Assembly: GCA_964529445.1 (NCBI GenBank)
Contig: CAZGWJ010000011.1
Span: 1 to 45,771, forward strand
Length of the DNA: 45,771 nucleotides
Source: CAZGWJ01 sp964529445
Lineage (GTDB): Bacteria; Oederibacteriota; Muellerivitia; Muellerivitales; Muellerivitaceae
Direction: 5' to 3'
Each line of letters opens with the position of its first letter. Position 1 is the stretch's first letter. A program made the position numbers and the translations under genes. The notes beneath the pieces are model-generated. The model was not told the DNA's origin. It did not search any database and saw nothing but the letters and a program-made list of their open reading frames with translations. Of the stretch, positions 24,658 through 32,575 are shown in pieces.

Positions 24658-25410
24658 ATGGCGATCGTGACCGTTGAGACCTGCGCCCGCATGATCGACC
24701 ACTCCCTCCTGAACCCCGCCCTCACGGACGAGGAGATGGAGAAGGGCATCGAACTGGCCCGGAGCCATGGCGTCGCCTCCGTCTGCATCAAACCCTATTT
24801 TCTTGCGCGCGCCGTGGACCTTTTGGACGGCACGAACGTGGAGGCCGGTACGGTCGTGGGGTTCCCCCACGGGGGGCATGCCACGGCCGTGAAGGTCTTT
24901 GAGGCCGAGAAGGCCGTTCGGGAGGGGGCCGGGGAACTCGATATCGTCGTGAACATCGGCAAGGTCCTCTCCGGGGATTGGGGTTACGTCGAGAACGACC
25001 TGTTCGAGGTTCTCAAGATCTGCAAGCGCGGTCGGGTCATCTCCAAGGTCATCTTCGAGAATTCCTATTTGAATGACGACCAGAAAATCCAACTCTGCAA
25101 ATTGTGCGAGAAACTGGGGGCGGGATTCGTCAAGACATCCACGGGATATTCAGGCGGCGGGGCCACCGACGCCGACCTGAAGCTGATGCGCGAGCATGTG
25201 ACGAAGGCCGTGCAGGTGAAGGCGGCAGGCGGGATCCGGACCTTCCCGCGCATGGTGCAGGTCATGGCGATGGGCGTTGCCCGCGTTGGGGCCACGGCCA
25301 CCGAGGCGATTTTAACCGAGGCCGCGCAGGTGCTGGGGAGCGGCATGGAAGCCGAGGAACTCTATCGGTTGGTCGCTGCCAAACCGATCTCGACGGACAA
25401 TGCGTATTGA
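24658..25410 (+). CDS. deoC: Deoxyribose-phosphate aldolase
   Basis: A 250-residue class I aldolase that interconverts 2-deoxyribose 5-phosphate with glyceraldehyde 3-phosphate and acetaldehyde, for deoxynucleoside breakdown. MIDHSLLNPALTDEEM opens the protein. GFVKTSTGYSGGGAT carries the Schiff-base Lys, and VKAAGGIRTF carries the second active-site Lys. EADIV-type strand ELDIVVNIG and length are typical. AGGAGCC precedes the ATG. No other deo genes adjoin it, and a TGAGC...GTCGAAC repeat lies just upstream. Confidence 0.97.
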   Translation: MAIVTVETCARMIDHSLLNPALTDEEMEKGIELARSHGVASVCIKPYFLARAVDLLDGTNVEAGTVVGFPHGGHATAVKVFEAEKAVREGAGELDIVVNIGKVLSGDWGYVENDLFEVLKICKRGRVISKVIFENSYLNDDQKIQLCKLCEKLGAGFVKTSTGYSGGGATDADLKLMREHVTKAVQVKAAGGIRTFPRMVQVMAMGVARVGATATEAILTEAAQVLGSGMEAEELYRLVAAKPISTDNAY

Positions 25411-25459
25411 TGCGAGTGGGTATGAAGTCTTTGGGAAACCGGCGTTGATCGGACTTCGA

Positions 25460-25945
25460 CTAGGGATCGCGGCTTTTAAAGTTGCCGTTCTTCGCGTCTT
25501 CGTGCCTTCGTGGTGAAGAACCCGGGATTGGTATTGCCTCCACGAATTTCCGGATGCCATCCCTCACCCTCCGGTAATGGTCCAGGGCCTTCTCGGGGTC
25601 CGTCTCGTTCTTCGCGAGGGCTGGCGGGTCCTCGAATCCCGCGTGGATGCGGCGCACCTTCCCCGGGAAGACCGGGCAATGCTCGCTGGCGTGTCCGCAG
25701 ACGGTGACGACGAGGTCGAAGGGAACGTCCATCACCTCGTCGACGTGCTTGGAATGCTGTCGGGAGATGTCCACGCCCGCCTCGGCCATCACCTTCACGG
25801 CGTTCGGGTTCAACCCGTGCGTCTCGATCCCGGCGGAATAAGCTTCGATGACATCGCCCCGAAGGTGCCGGGCCCAGCCCTCGGCCATCTGGCTCCGGCA
25901 GGAATTGCCGGTGCAAAGGAAAAGCACTTTCATCTTGCCGCTCAT
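25460..25945 (-). CDS. arsC: Arsenate reductase, thioredoxin-coupled (LMW-PTP fold)
   Basis: A 161-residue enzyme that reduces arsenate to arsenite. CTGNSCRSQMAEGW holds the catalytic Cys11 and Arg17. Cys83 and Cys90 (TVCGHASEHC) are the redox pair of the thioredoxin-linked Staphylococcus/Bacillus type. It is the last gene of the ars operon, and its ATG overlaps the arsM stop (ATGA) after GGGAGTGAAGTT. The C-terminal tail after residue ~140 (SSPRRHEDAKNGNFK...) is not part of the family: it is encoded by a dispersed CACGAAG-type repeat at 25483-25515. The repeat has evidently replaced the native stop, and the tail is probably disordered. Confidence 0.95.
   Translation of the reverse strand: MSGKMKVLFLCTGNSCRSQMAEGWARHLRGDVIEAYSAGIETHGLNPNAVKVMAEAGVDISRQHSKHVDEVMDVPFDLVVTVCGHASEHCPVFPGKVRRIHAGFEDPPALAKNETDPEKALDHYRRVRDGIRKFVEAIPIPGSSPRRHEDAKNGNFKSRDP
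25483..25515. repeat. Single arm of the ACCACGAAG repeat, inside the arsC 3' end
   Basis: Reads CTTCGCGTCTTCGTGCC then TTCGTGGT on the plus strand, matching the right arm at 12763-12795. No partner arm is nearby. It encodes part of the ArsC C-terminal tail. Confidence 0.75.
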
Positions 25946-26754
25946 AACTTCACTCCCGTGACGGTGATGCTCAGGATGGGGGAACCGTCCTTCTTCCATT
26001 GTTTCAAACCCTCGGCACCCAAATGTTCCTCGATCACCTCGGGGGGGACGTCCACGACCCGTTCCTTGCGCACCTTCACGTCCTTGAAACCCGCTTCCGT
26101 GAGCCCACCCACGTATTCTTCCTTCGGGATGGCGCCCGAGACGCATCCGGCGTAGAGAACGGCGGCCTCACGGGCCTTATCGGGCAGGGTCCCCCGGGTC
26201 ACGATGTCGGAGACGCAGAAGCGCCCGCCTTTGCGGGTGACGCGGAACATCTCGGCGAATGCGGCCTTCTTGTCGGGCACGAGGTTCAGCACGCAATTGG
26301 AGAGCACCACGTCCACGGAATCCGCGTCCACGGGCATTTGCTCGATCTCCCCCAGCCGGAACTCGACGTTGGTGACCCCGAGCTTCTTCGCGTTCTCGCG
26401 GGCCTTGGCGAGCATCGAGGGTGTCATGTCCACGCCGATGACCCGGCCCTTTTCGCCCACATAGCGGCGGGCCACGAAGGCGTCGTTTCCGGTGCCGGAC
26501 CCCAGGTCCAGGACGGTTTCGCCCTCCGTAAGTTCGGCCTGTTCGGTGGGGATGCCACAGCCAAGCCCCAGGTCGGCGTCGGCGACGTAACCGGGCAGTT
26601 TCGAGTAGTCTTCGGTGATGAAGGAATATTCGGGCGAGGCGTCCCCGCAACAGCCGCTGGTGCCGCAACAGGAAGTCGGCATGGAACTGCGGGCGATCTT
26701 GCCGTAGAAATCCCGGACGGCTTCCTTCAGATCCTCGGGGTCCCCAGGGGTCAC
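25942..26754 (-). CDS. arsM: Arsenite S-adenosylmethionine methyltransferase
   Basis: A 270-residue class I methyltransferase that adds methyl groups to As(III). The GTG at 26754 has AAGGAGA upstream. LDLGSGTGNDAFVARR is the SAM motif I. The arsenic-binding cysteines expected of ArsM are visible: a Cys-rich N-terminus (CCGTSGCC, Cys29/30/35/36), then Cys66 (GLGCGIP), Cys154 (SNCVLNLVP) and Cys204 (AGCVSGAIP). The last three align in order with the three key cysteines of algal and bacterial ArsM. It lies 14 bases after the ArsG-like gene and overlaps arsC. Methylation can make volatile or more toxic trivalent species, so the context with efflux proteins makes sense. Confidence 0.95.
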   Translation of the reverse strand: MTPGDPEDLKEAVRDFYGKIARSSMPTSCCGTSGCCGDASPEYSFITEDYSKLPGYVADADLGLGCGIPTEQAELTEGETVLDLGSGTGNDAFVARRYVGEKGRVIGVDMTPSMLAKARENAKKLGVTNVEFRLGEIEQMPVDADSVDVVLSNCVLNLVPDKKAAFAEMFRVTRKGGRFCVSDIVTRGTLPDKAREAAVLYAGCVSGAIPKEEYVGGLTEAGFKDVKVRKERVVDVPPEVIEEHLGAEGLKQWKKDGSPILSITVTGVKL

Positions 26755-26768
26755 GAGCGGTCTCCTTT

Positions 26769-27455
26769 TCAGGCTTCCAGGAACACGTGCACGACCGTCA
26801 GATAAATCCCCAGGCCGACGAATAGCCAGCCGGTTCCAAGCCGCATCCATTTCTCCACCGCGGTCATGCGGTGGAAGGCGTCGGCGGCCTTCTTCACACC
26901 GAAGGCCACCACGACGGCCAGGATGGCGACGGGCAGGGCCGTGCCGAACCCATAGAGGGAAGGAAGCAGGAAGCGGGATTCGGCCTTCAGGGCCAGGGGG
27001 ATCAGCCCCATGAAGAAGAGGGCCGCCGAGACCGGGCAGAAGGCCAGCGCGAAACCGGCTCCCATCACGAAGGACCCGGCCACGCCTGTTGCCCCGACCT
27101 TCTGGAGTTTTTCCCCTCCTCCCAGACCGAAGGAGGGGACGGGGATCAGACCGAGAAGAACGGCGCCGGTCAGGACCAGGATGGGACCCATCAACGGGTT
27201 CATGTGTTTCTGGAGGAAAAAGGAGATGGAGGGTACCGAAAGGAGACCCGACACCAGGATCGCGGCCAGGGCGACATAGGTGAAGATGCGGCCCAAGGTG
27301 TAGGCCGCCCCATCCCACAGGACAAGCCGGGGCTTGGAGACCTGTTTAGCAAGAAAGGAAAGCGCCGCCACGTTCGTCGCCAAGGGGCAAGGCGAGATCG
27401 CCGTGAGGATGCCCAGCCAGAGCGCGGCAATTATGGTTGATGGGTCAATGAACAT
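26769..27455 (-). CDS. arsG: ArsG-like efflux permease (CcdA/DsbD transmembrane family)
   Basis: A 228-residue membrane protein from the ATG at 27455 (GAGG eight bases before it); an ATG six codons earlier is possible. It has about six membrane segments. LTAISPCPLATN near the start and AFCPVSAALFF in the second half are the paired Pro-Cys motifs of the CcdA/DsbD family. In arsenic operons this CcdA-like subgroup is the ArsG type, which in Shewanella exports trivalent amino-aromatic arsenicals made by ArsEF. Assignment rests on fold plus operon position between ArsF-like and arsM genes. An alternative is a thiol-redox carrier that passes electrons to the neighbouring CxxC proteins. Confidence 0.75.
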   Translation of the reverse strand: MFIDPSTIIAALWLGILTAISPCPLATNVAALSFLAKQVSKPRLVLWDGAAYTLGRIFTYVALAAILVSGLLSVPSISFFLQKHMNPLMGPILVLTGAVLLGLIPVPSFGLGGGEKLQKVGATGVAGSFVMGAGFALAFCPVSAALFFMGLIPLALKAESRFLLPSLYGFGTALPVAILAVVVAFGVKKAADAFHRMTAVEKWMRLGTGWLFVGLGIYLTVVHVFLEA

Positions 27456-27530
27456 GAAAGTCGCCTCTTCCATTCCACGCCCGCAAGTGGGCGCAAGTCT
27501 TCCTATTCCCGGTCAAAGATCCCGATGGAT

Positions 27531-27558
27531 GTTCTCTGTGACTCTGCGTCTCTGCGGT
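27531..27558. repeat. Single arm of the GCAGAGAC-type repeat
   Basis: CTCTGTGACTCTGCG then TCTCTGCGGT, close to the right arm at 37672-37698. It fills much of the 150-base gap between the ArsG-like and ArsF-like genes, the only large gap inside the ars operon. Confidence 0.7.
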
Positions 27559-27608
27559 CCTCGTTTTCGTTATCTCAATCGTGTGGATGGGCAGGTGGAG
27601 GAAATCCA

Positions 27609-28070
27609 TCAGTTCAACCCCAACAGGAAGGTCTTGGTCTCATCCTGTACGTAATGGACGTAGCCGTCCTTGACGGCGACCTTGTCCCAGATCAGCTCCA
27701 GGTTTTTCCAGCGGTCCGTTTTCCCGGTGGCAACCAGCACGAGGGACTTGGTCTTCAACTGGTAATCCTCGATGTAATGCTCGTTGCCCTTGTGTTCCAC
27801 ATTCACCGAGGCGAAGGCGACCTCGCCCCGCTTCAATTCACCGGGGAATCCCTTTTCGATCGCCTCCTTCGCGTAGGCCTCCAGCTTGTTGCAGGTCGCA
27901 CAGCGATAGGTGGTGTGGAAGTAGTAAACCACCAGTTTGGAAGCGGGAGCCAAGACCCCGGGTGGGGGTGTCGCCGCCTCGCCTTTCCCGAAGGTTTTAT
28001 AGGCCCACGCGCCGACGCCCGCGAGGGCGAAAGCCACCAGCAGGATCCCGAACAGGGTCTTTGATCTCAT
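27609..28070 (-). CDS. arsF: ArsF-like protein (membrane-anchored CxxC thioredoxin-fold)
   Basis: A 153-residue protein. An N-terminal anchor or signal (TLFGILLVAFALAGVGAWA) is followed by a short linker and a thioredoxin-like domain (KLVVYYFHTTYRCATCNKLEAYAKEAI) with CxxC at Cys57/Cys60. The C-terminus is KDGYVHYVQDETKTFLLGLN. Small anchored CxxC proteins of this type sit beside ArsG permeases and are annotated as ArsF, half of a nitroreductase-like pair acting on nitrophenyl arsenicals. The identification depends on recall of that family and on operon context; a general thiol oxidoreductase is the alternative. No lipobox is present. Confidence 0.65.
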   Translation of the reverse strand: MRSKTLFGILLVAFALAGVGAWAYKTFGKGEAATPPPGVLAPASKLVVYYFHTTYRCATCNKLEAYAKEAIEKGFPGELKRGEVAFASVNVEHKGNEHYIEDYQLKTKSLVLVATGKTDRWKNLELIWDKVAVKDGYVHYVQDETKTFLLGLN

Positions 28071-28106
28071 GACGCTCTCCTTAAGGTTCTGATGAAATTT
28101 CCCGGA

Positions 28107-28505
28107 TCAGCTGCAACAACCGCCGTTGGAACCGCCTCCGGCGGGCATCAACGGCAAGGCCGCACAGATGACTTTCTGGATGTTCTCCTCGTTGGCAGGG
28201 GACTTGCCCTTGGGCAACCCCAGGTCCGTCACCCGCAGGGGAAGGATGTTCGTCAAGTCGCGGCCTTCCAGCACTTTCCGGGCGCAGTCCTGGGCGCATC
28301 CGTCGATGGCAACGAGGCCCTTCGCTTGGCGGGCGGTATCGATCAGGGCGGCGTTGCCGGCGCCGATTTGGGCCAGGCAGGACATCCGTCCCATCCCGAG
28401 CCGGCTCAGCGACCGGGCCGCCCGGTCCGTGATCTCACCCGTGTCGGAAGCCCCGGAGCAGGGATAAAGCAGGTACGTTGATCCGCCACCGCAACAGGAA
28501 CTCAT
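28107..28505 (-). CDS. DGC-domain putative metal-binding protein
   Basis: A 132-residue Cys-rich protein. YPCSGASDTGEITDRAARSL, RMSCLAQIG and VAIDGCAQDCARK define the DGC domain (Asp68-Gly69-Cys70), with Cys16, Cys43 and Cys74 as the other conserved cysteines. Extra cysteine pairs lie at both ends (SSCCGGGS and GGCCS), giving CC...CC tails that are not part of the core. DGC proteins are presumed zinc- or metalloid-binding and often occur in ars and redox operons, but the activity is unknown. Its ATG overlaps the stop of the thioredoxin-like gene (ATGA). A metalloid chaperone feeding the permease or arsM is a fair guess. Confidence 0.85.
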   Translation of the reverse strand: MSSCCGGGSTYLLYPCSGASDTGEITDRAARSLSRLGMGRMSCLAQIGAGNAALIDTARQAKGLVAIDGCAQDCARKVLEGRDLTNILPLRVTDLGLPKGKSPANEENIQKVICAALPLMPAGGGSNGGCCS

Positions 28506-28744
28506 TTGGATTCTCCCTTGAGGATTTGGGTCATCTCCGCGGTGCCGGGAACCCGACCCATCACTTTCACATCGCCGTCCACGACCAGTGCGGGCGTCAT
28601 GGCCACGCCGTAGCCGATGATTTCCTGGATGTCAGTCACCTTTCTCAACTCGAAGTCCAGACCCGCGGCCTTCGCCGCTGTCTCGGCCGCTTCGGCCAGT
28701 TTCTTGCACTTGGGGCAACCCGTGCCCAAAACCTCGATCTTCAT
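28502..28744 (-). CDS. Small thioredoxin-like protein (TM0996/MTH895 type), ArsE candidate
   Basis: An 80-residue glutaredoxin-sized protein. MKIEVLGTGCPKCKKLAE places the CxxC at Cys10/Cys13. VAMTPALVVDGDVKVMGRVP holds the cis-Pro loop. It is cytoplasmic. Such proteins regularly accompany SO_0444/ArsP-type permeases and arsenic operons. By size and position it may be the ArsE partner of the ArsF-like protein, but I cannot confirm that from sequence. It is coupled by four-base overlap to the DGC gene and follows the permease by 28 bases. Confidence 0.85.
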   Translation of the reverse strand: MKIEVLGTGCPKCKKLAEAAETAAKAAGLDFELRKVTDIQEIIGYGVAMTPALVVDGDVKVMGRVPGTAEMTQILKGESK

Positions 28745-28772
28745 GTGTGCCTCCCCGAACGTAAGACTGGTT

Positions 28773-30080
28773 TCAAACGAACCAACTTCCGAAGATCCAC
28801 CCGGCCAGGGTGGACATGACCACGACCAACGTCACGTACACGCCCGTCTTCCTCCATCCCATGATGCGAACCAGCACCAGCATGCTGGGCAGGGACAAGG
28901 CGGGCCCGGCCAGAAGCAAGGTGAGGGCGGGGCCCTTGCCCATGCCGCTTCCCAGGAGGGCGTCGAGAATGGGGATCTCGGTCAGGGTGGCGAAATACAT
29001 GAGGGCGCCCGAGACGGAAGCGAAGAAATTGGCGCCCAGGGAGTTGCCTCCGACGCTGGCCGCCACCCAGGCAGAGGGGATCAAGCCCTCGTGACCCGGG
29101 CGTCCCAACAACAGTCCCGCGACGAGGACTCCGCCCACCAGAAGGGGAAGGATCTGTTTGCCCAGTTCCCAGGATGCGACGAGCCAATCGCGGCCCTCGC
29201 CCTCCGTGCGCCCGGCCGCCCAGGCGATGCCGAGGATCCCGGCGGCGAACGACGGCAACGGCTCGTGGGGAAGGAGGCCATAAACGATCCCCGTGACGAC
29301 GGCACCGGCGATCACATGCCGAAGCGGGAACGAATACCAGGCGACGAGGATCCCGAGCAGGGCCAGGTAGAAAAAGCCGGTCAAGACCCACTTGACGTCG
29401 TAGACGGCCTGCCAGAGCTGGGAGACGCCCCGCGAGGGACTCCAGTTCGCGAAGACCAGGATCAGGATCATGGCGGCCATGAAGGAGACGGTCTGGAGAA
29501 GGGGCCTTGCGGCGGAAGGGGGCGGGGCGAAGGCGGCGGCATCCTGCTTGACCTTTTCCTCGCGGCGGAAGATCGCGTGCATCAGGAGGCCGATGACGAT
29601 GCTGAACACGACCGCGCCGACGGTGCGGCCGAGGCCCAGTTCCATCCCCAGGATGCGAGCGGTCAAGAGGATGGCCAGCACGTTGATGGCGGGGCCGGAG
29701 TAGAGGAAAACCGTCGCGGGACCGAGACCCGCGCCCATCTTGTAGATGCCCGCGAAGAGGGGAAGCACCGTGCAGGAACAGACGGCCAGGATGCTCCCCG
29801 AGACCGACGCCACGGTGTAGGCGGGCCCCTTTCGGGCGCCGGGCCCCAGGAACTTCATGACCGAGGCCTGGCTCACGAAGACGGAGATGGCGCCCGCGAT
29901 GAAGAGGGCCGGGATCACGCAGAGGAGGATATGTTCACGGGCATACCAGCGCACGAGTTGCAGCGATTCCAGGACGGCCCCGTCGAAGCGGGCCGACCCC
30001 ACGGGAAGGTGGTAGAGAAGGAGGAACGCGGCAACGCCCGAGGCGGCGATCCCGAGTTGCTTCCAGGTGTCCTTGCTCAC
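28773..30080 (-). CDS. arsP: ArsP-type permease (PF03773/DUF318 family)
   Basis: A 435-residue membrane protein with about ten segments in two repeated halves. SVSGSILAVCSCTVLPLFAGIY in the first half and ASVGGNSLGANFFASVSGALMYFATLTEIPI in the second are the paired re-entrant-like motifs of this family. VCSCT carries the cysteines thought to contact trivalent arsenicals. ArsP proteins export trivalent organoarsenicals such as methylarsenite, fitting the arsM gene in the operon. The SO_0444 subgroup has been linked to Cu/Zn instead, so the substrate is inferred from context. The start is a GTG that overlaps the arsR stop (GTGA). Confidence 0.85.
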   Translation of the reverse strand: MSKDTWKQLGIAASGVAAFLLLYHLPVGSARFDGAVLESLQLVRWYAREHILLCVIPALFIAGAISVFVSQASVMKFLGPGARKGPAYTVASVSGSILAVCSCTVLPLFAGIYKMGAGLGPATVFLYSGPAINVLAILLTARILGMELGLGRTVGAVVFSIVIGLLMHAIFRREEKVKQDAAAFAPPPSAARPLLQTVSFMAAMILILVFANWSPSRGVSQLWQAVYDVKWVLTGFFYLALLGILVAWYSFPLRHVIAGAVVTGIVYGLLPHEPLPSFAAGILGIAWAAGRTEGEGRDWLVASWELGKQILPLLVGGVLVAGLLLGRPGHEGLIPSAWVAASVGGNSLGANFFASVSGALMYFATLTEIPILDALLGSGMGKGPALTLLLAGPALSLPSMLVLVRIMGWRKTGVYVTLVVVMSTLAGWIFGSWFV

Positions 30081-30397
30081 GACCGCACCGCCTCCATGTC
30101 CCGCTTGGCCTTCGAGGTGATGACCCGGTCGGCGCAGAAGAAGACCTGGGTCACGCAGGGGGTCTCGAGGGTGTAGATGACCTGCAGGCCCTTCTTCTCG
30201 CTCGACAGGATGCCGGCGGCTTTCATGACGGAAAGGTGCCTGGACACGGTCGAGACGTCGTCGCCGATCTTCTCGGTGATCTCACAGACGCAACGGGGTC
30301 CCTTGGCGAGCAGGAAGGCGATGAAGAGGCGGGTCGGGTGGGCCAGGGCCTTGAGGATTTCGGCCTGGCGATGGTACACGTCGGGGATCTTGGACAT
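30077..30397 (-). CDS. arsR: ArsR/SmtB-family arsenic-responsive repressor
   Basis: A 106-residue winged-helix repressor, first gene of the ars operon. ALAHPTRLFIAFLLAKG and DDVSTVSRHLSVMKAAGIL (recognition helix) are diagnostic. RCVCEI gives Cys36 and Cys38 at the alpha-3 arsenic site of the ELCVC(D/E)L type. Cys81 and Cys88 (PCVTQVFFC) may add ligands. The ATG at 30397 follows CCAGGAGG; an in-frame extension to 30430 would run through the operator and is rejected. Two overlapping palindromes upstream are probable binding sites, implying autorepression. Confidence 0.95.
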   Translation of the reverse strand: MSKIPDVYHRQAEILKALAHPTRLFIAFLLAKGPRCVCEITEKIGDDVSTVSRHLSVMKAAGILSSEKKGLQVIYTLETPCVTQVFFCADRVITSKAKRDMEAVRS

Positions 30398-30414
30398 GGT
30401 GCCTCCTGGGCTAT

Positions 30415-30438
30415 TTGGCCAATAGGCCAACTAGTTGG
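30415..30438. promoter_or_regulatory. Candidate ArsR operator: two overlapping palindromes
   Basis: TTGGCC-AATA-GGCCAA (30415-30430) and the perfect palindrome CCAACTAGTTGG (30427-30438) overlap by four bases, 18 bases upstream of the arsR start. Position and symmetry fit a dimeric ArsR repressor that controls its own operon. A clear -10 could not be placed. Confidence 0.6.
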
Positions 30439-30766
30439 AAGATACCACCATGAGAGGAAATTAGCAATTGGGAATGAGAAATTAGAAGTTGTCCAAGATA
30501 AATACACTGCCAACGCGAAGTCGCCAAGCCGCGAAGTTAATTTGTGGAAAACAAAGGAAAACAACAGACCCCTCTCCCCTTGCGGGAGAGGGACGGGGAG
30601 AGGGGGGCGTTTTTGAAAATGGGTTCTGGCAGGGTGCTGAAAAAGTGTTTTCGGCATCCTGCTAGGCACTTCATGGGCCAGACCGGGGCATCACGGTGGA
30701 TTCTTGTCGTATCGGTGGCTTAAGGACGTTCTTGGGGACTTGGGGTCTTGGGGGTGATCCCCCTGA
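30439..30766. other. Gene-free region with three kinds of dispersed repeat
   Basis: No gene is seen in these 328 bases. In order: a GCCAACGCGAAGTCGCC... stretch (30509-30536) like that at 41756; a CCCTCTCCC/GGGAGAGGG hairpin (30570-30592); and a long hairpin (30629-30662) with GCAGGGTGCTGAAAA and TTTTCGGCATCCTGC arms. The last may end the minus-strand transcript of the gene at 30767-32368. Confidence 0.65.
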
Positions 30767-32368
30767 TCAGTCCGGCTTGGACACCGGCGGACAGAATTCG
30801 CCCCGCTCAAAGCGCACCCACCACTCGCCCGTCCTCCGCCATTCCGGGAAATCGGAGAATCGGTAGCCGTAGCGCATCGACCGCACCGTCAGGGGTGCCT
30901 GGCCGTTGAAAGGGTCCTTCGCGAGGAGGGAGAGCACGGCCGGCGAGGCCATGGCAAGCCGCCCCGTGAACTGCTGGAACCAGGGGACATCCTCGCAACG
31001 CGAATAGGAAGCCAGCCACAGCCGGGCTTCCAGGCGCGGCGAATGGGGCGAGGAGAATCCGGGCATTCGTTTCGGGTCGCCCGGCGCCCAGCGGAAGGAG
31101 TACTCCTTCCACTCCCGGCCGTCGAGGGTGCCCTCCAGGACGATCTGGGGGCGGTAGTCCAGGGACGTGAGGGTGTAGCCGTAATGTCCCGTCAGTCGCA
31201 TGGGCACATTGAAACGGTAGAGGGAGAGCAGGGAAGAGGGCCAGGGACCGCGGTGCCCAAGGTCCGCGGCGGTTTGGACGATGCTCACGATGGCGATGAA
31301 GAGGAAGTAGGGGACCAGCACCCAATGGGTGCGTCCGGGCAGGGGACGTTCCGGGTACCGGTTGGTGAGCGGTCGCAGGAGGAGGCTTTTCCTCCAGGCC
31401 GCGTCATCCACAAGCATGAGCAAAAGCAGGAGCACCGCGTGGTTCAGGAAGTTCGTGTTGGCGAAGACGAGGAGGGCCGCTTGGAAGGCCGCCAGGATGG
31501 CGAAGGATGCGAGCCGGAGCCGACGGCCGAACAGCATGAAGAAGGGGATTCCCAACTCGATAACGAGCACCACGAGACAGAGCCCCGAAAGGACGGGATC
31601 GGGCAGTTTCTGCGCCCACCAGCCCGGCGGTGTGGGAAGGGGCTGGGATTGGAAGAAATAACGCAGGGCGTTCAGGGAACCCCAGGAAGGGTCGGCGCCC
31701 ACGAGCTTCACCACGCCCGAGAAGAAAACGACCCGGAAAAGAAGCCAGAGCAGGAGCCATCGCATGGCGGGCGGGAGGTTTTTCCTCCGTGAGGGGGAAA
31801 GACGGAGGGGTGGCGCCAGGAAGAGCGCGAGGAACGCCATCTCCAGAAGAAGGAAGTCCCATTGGAAGTCGAAGAACTCGGCGCCGCCCACCACGATCGA
31901 AAGGTAAAGCGCCCAGGCGGCGAGGAGGCAGGGAAGGGGCAGGATGCCGAGGGCCAACAGGAGGGAACAGGCGGCCCCCAGCCAGCAGGCGCCCGTGAGG
32001 AACAGGTCCCCCGCATGGAACCAGAAAAGCGTCGGGAGGAGGAAGAACCTCCGGGGTCCGTAATCGACGGCGACCGCCTTCAGGGATTCGGCCAGAGGCA
32101 GGACGCCTTTCGAACCGATGAGGCCCGGGAGTTGGAGTCCGGCCGAGACGAAGGCGGCGAGCAGGAGGAGCCCCAGGCCCCTCAGGAAAAGGTCCCGCGA
32201 GATGGAGAAGTTTCTTTCGGGGGGCGCGGCGGGATCGGGCGTGAACGAACGGCGAAAAAAAGCCAGCCCGGCGGCGGCTGGGGCGCCGATGGTGCGGAGG
32301 ATAGGTTCGACGACGCGGGTTTTGAATCGCCCGGTTCCCTGGAACACGATGACCTCGAAGACCCTCAT
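30767..32368 (-). CDS. Lipase maturation factor family protein
   Basis: A 533-residue polytopic membrane protein. FFDFQWDFLLLEMAFLALFL, RVVFFSGVVKLVGADPSWGSLNALRYFFQSQPLPTPPGWW and FLNHAVLLLLLMLVDD are the signature blocks of the lipase maturation factor family. That family has vertebrate LMF1, which helps lipases fold in the ER, and many bacterial members of unknown role. The C-terminal ~150 residues (TSLDYRPQIVLEGTLDGREWKEYSFRW, EARLWLASY, NPFN-type FNGQAP) form the expected soluble domain. The first ~55 residues are cytoplasmic and basic. It is divergent from the nucleotidyltransferase gene with 207 bases between; no lipase gene is near. Confidence 0.92.
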   Translation of the reverse strand: MRVFEVIVFQGTGRFKTRVVEPILRTIGAPAAAGLAFFRRSFTPDPAAPPERNFSISRDLFLRGLGLLLLAAFVSAGLQLPGLIGSKGVLPLAESLKAVAVDYGPRRFFLLPTLFWFHAGDLFLTGACWLGAACSLLLALGILPLPCLLAAWALYLSIVVGGAEFFDFQWDFLLLEMAFLALFLAPPLRLSPSRRKNLPPAMRWLLLWLLFRVVFFSGVVKLVGADPSWGSLNALRYFFQSQPLPTPPGWWAQKLPDPVLSGLCLVVLVIELGIPFFMLFGRRLRLASFAILAAFQAALLVFANTNFLNHAVLLLLLMLVDDAAWRKSLLLRPLTNRYPERPLPGRTHWVLVPYFLFIAIVSIVQTAADLGHRGPWPSSLLSLYRFNVPMRLTGHYGYTLTSLDYRPQIVLEGTLDGREWKEYSFRWAPGDPKRMPGFSSPHSPRLEARLWLASYSRCEDVPWFQQFTGRLAMASPAVLSLLAKDPFNGQAPLTVRSMRYGYRFSDFPEWRRTGEWWVRFERGEFCPPVSKPD

Positions 32369-32575
32369 TCGAAGGGATAAAACGACAGGATTTCATTATA
32401 CCTGTCGCGCCGGTCAACGTAGCGTCAACAGGATGGCAGAAGTCCCCGACGGGAACTCTTCGCGTCACACGCAGGGCCCGCATCCGGAAACGCGCAGTGT
32501 TTACGCCCATCCCGCTCGGCCCGAGGTGTTGCGGGATACACAAAGCCCATGGGGTTCCTGTAAGATATCGCCCTT

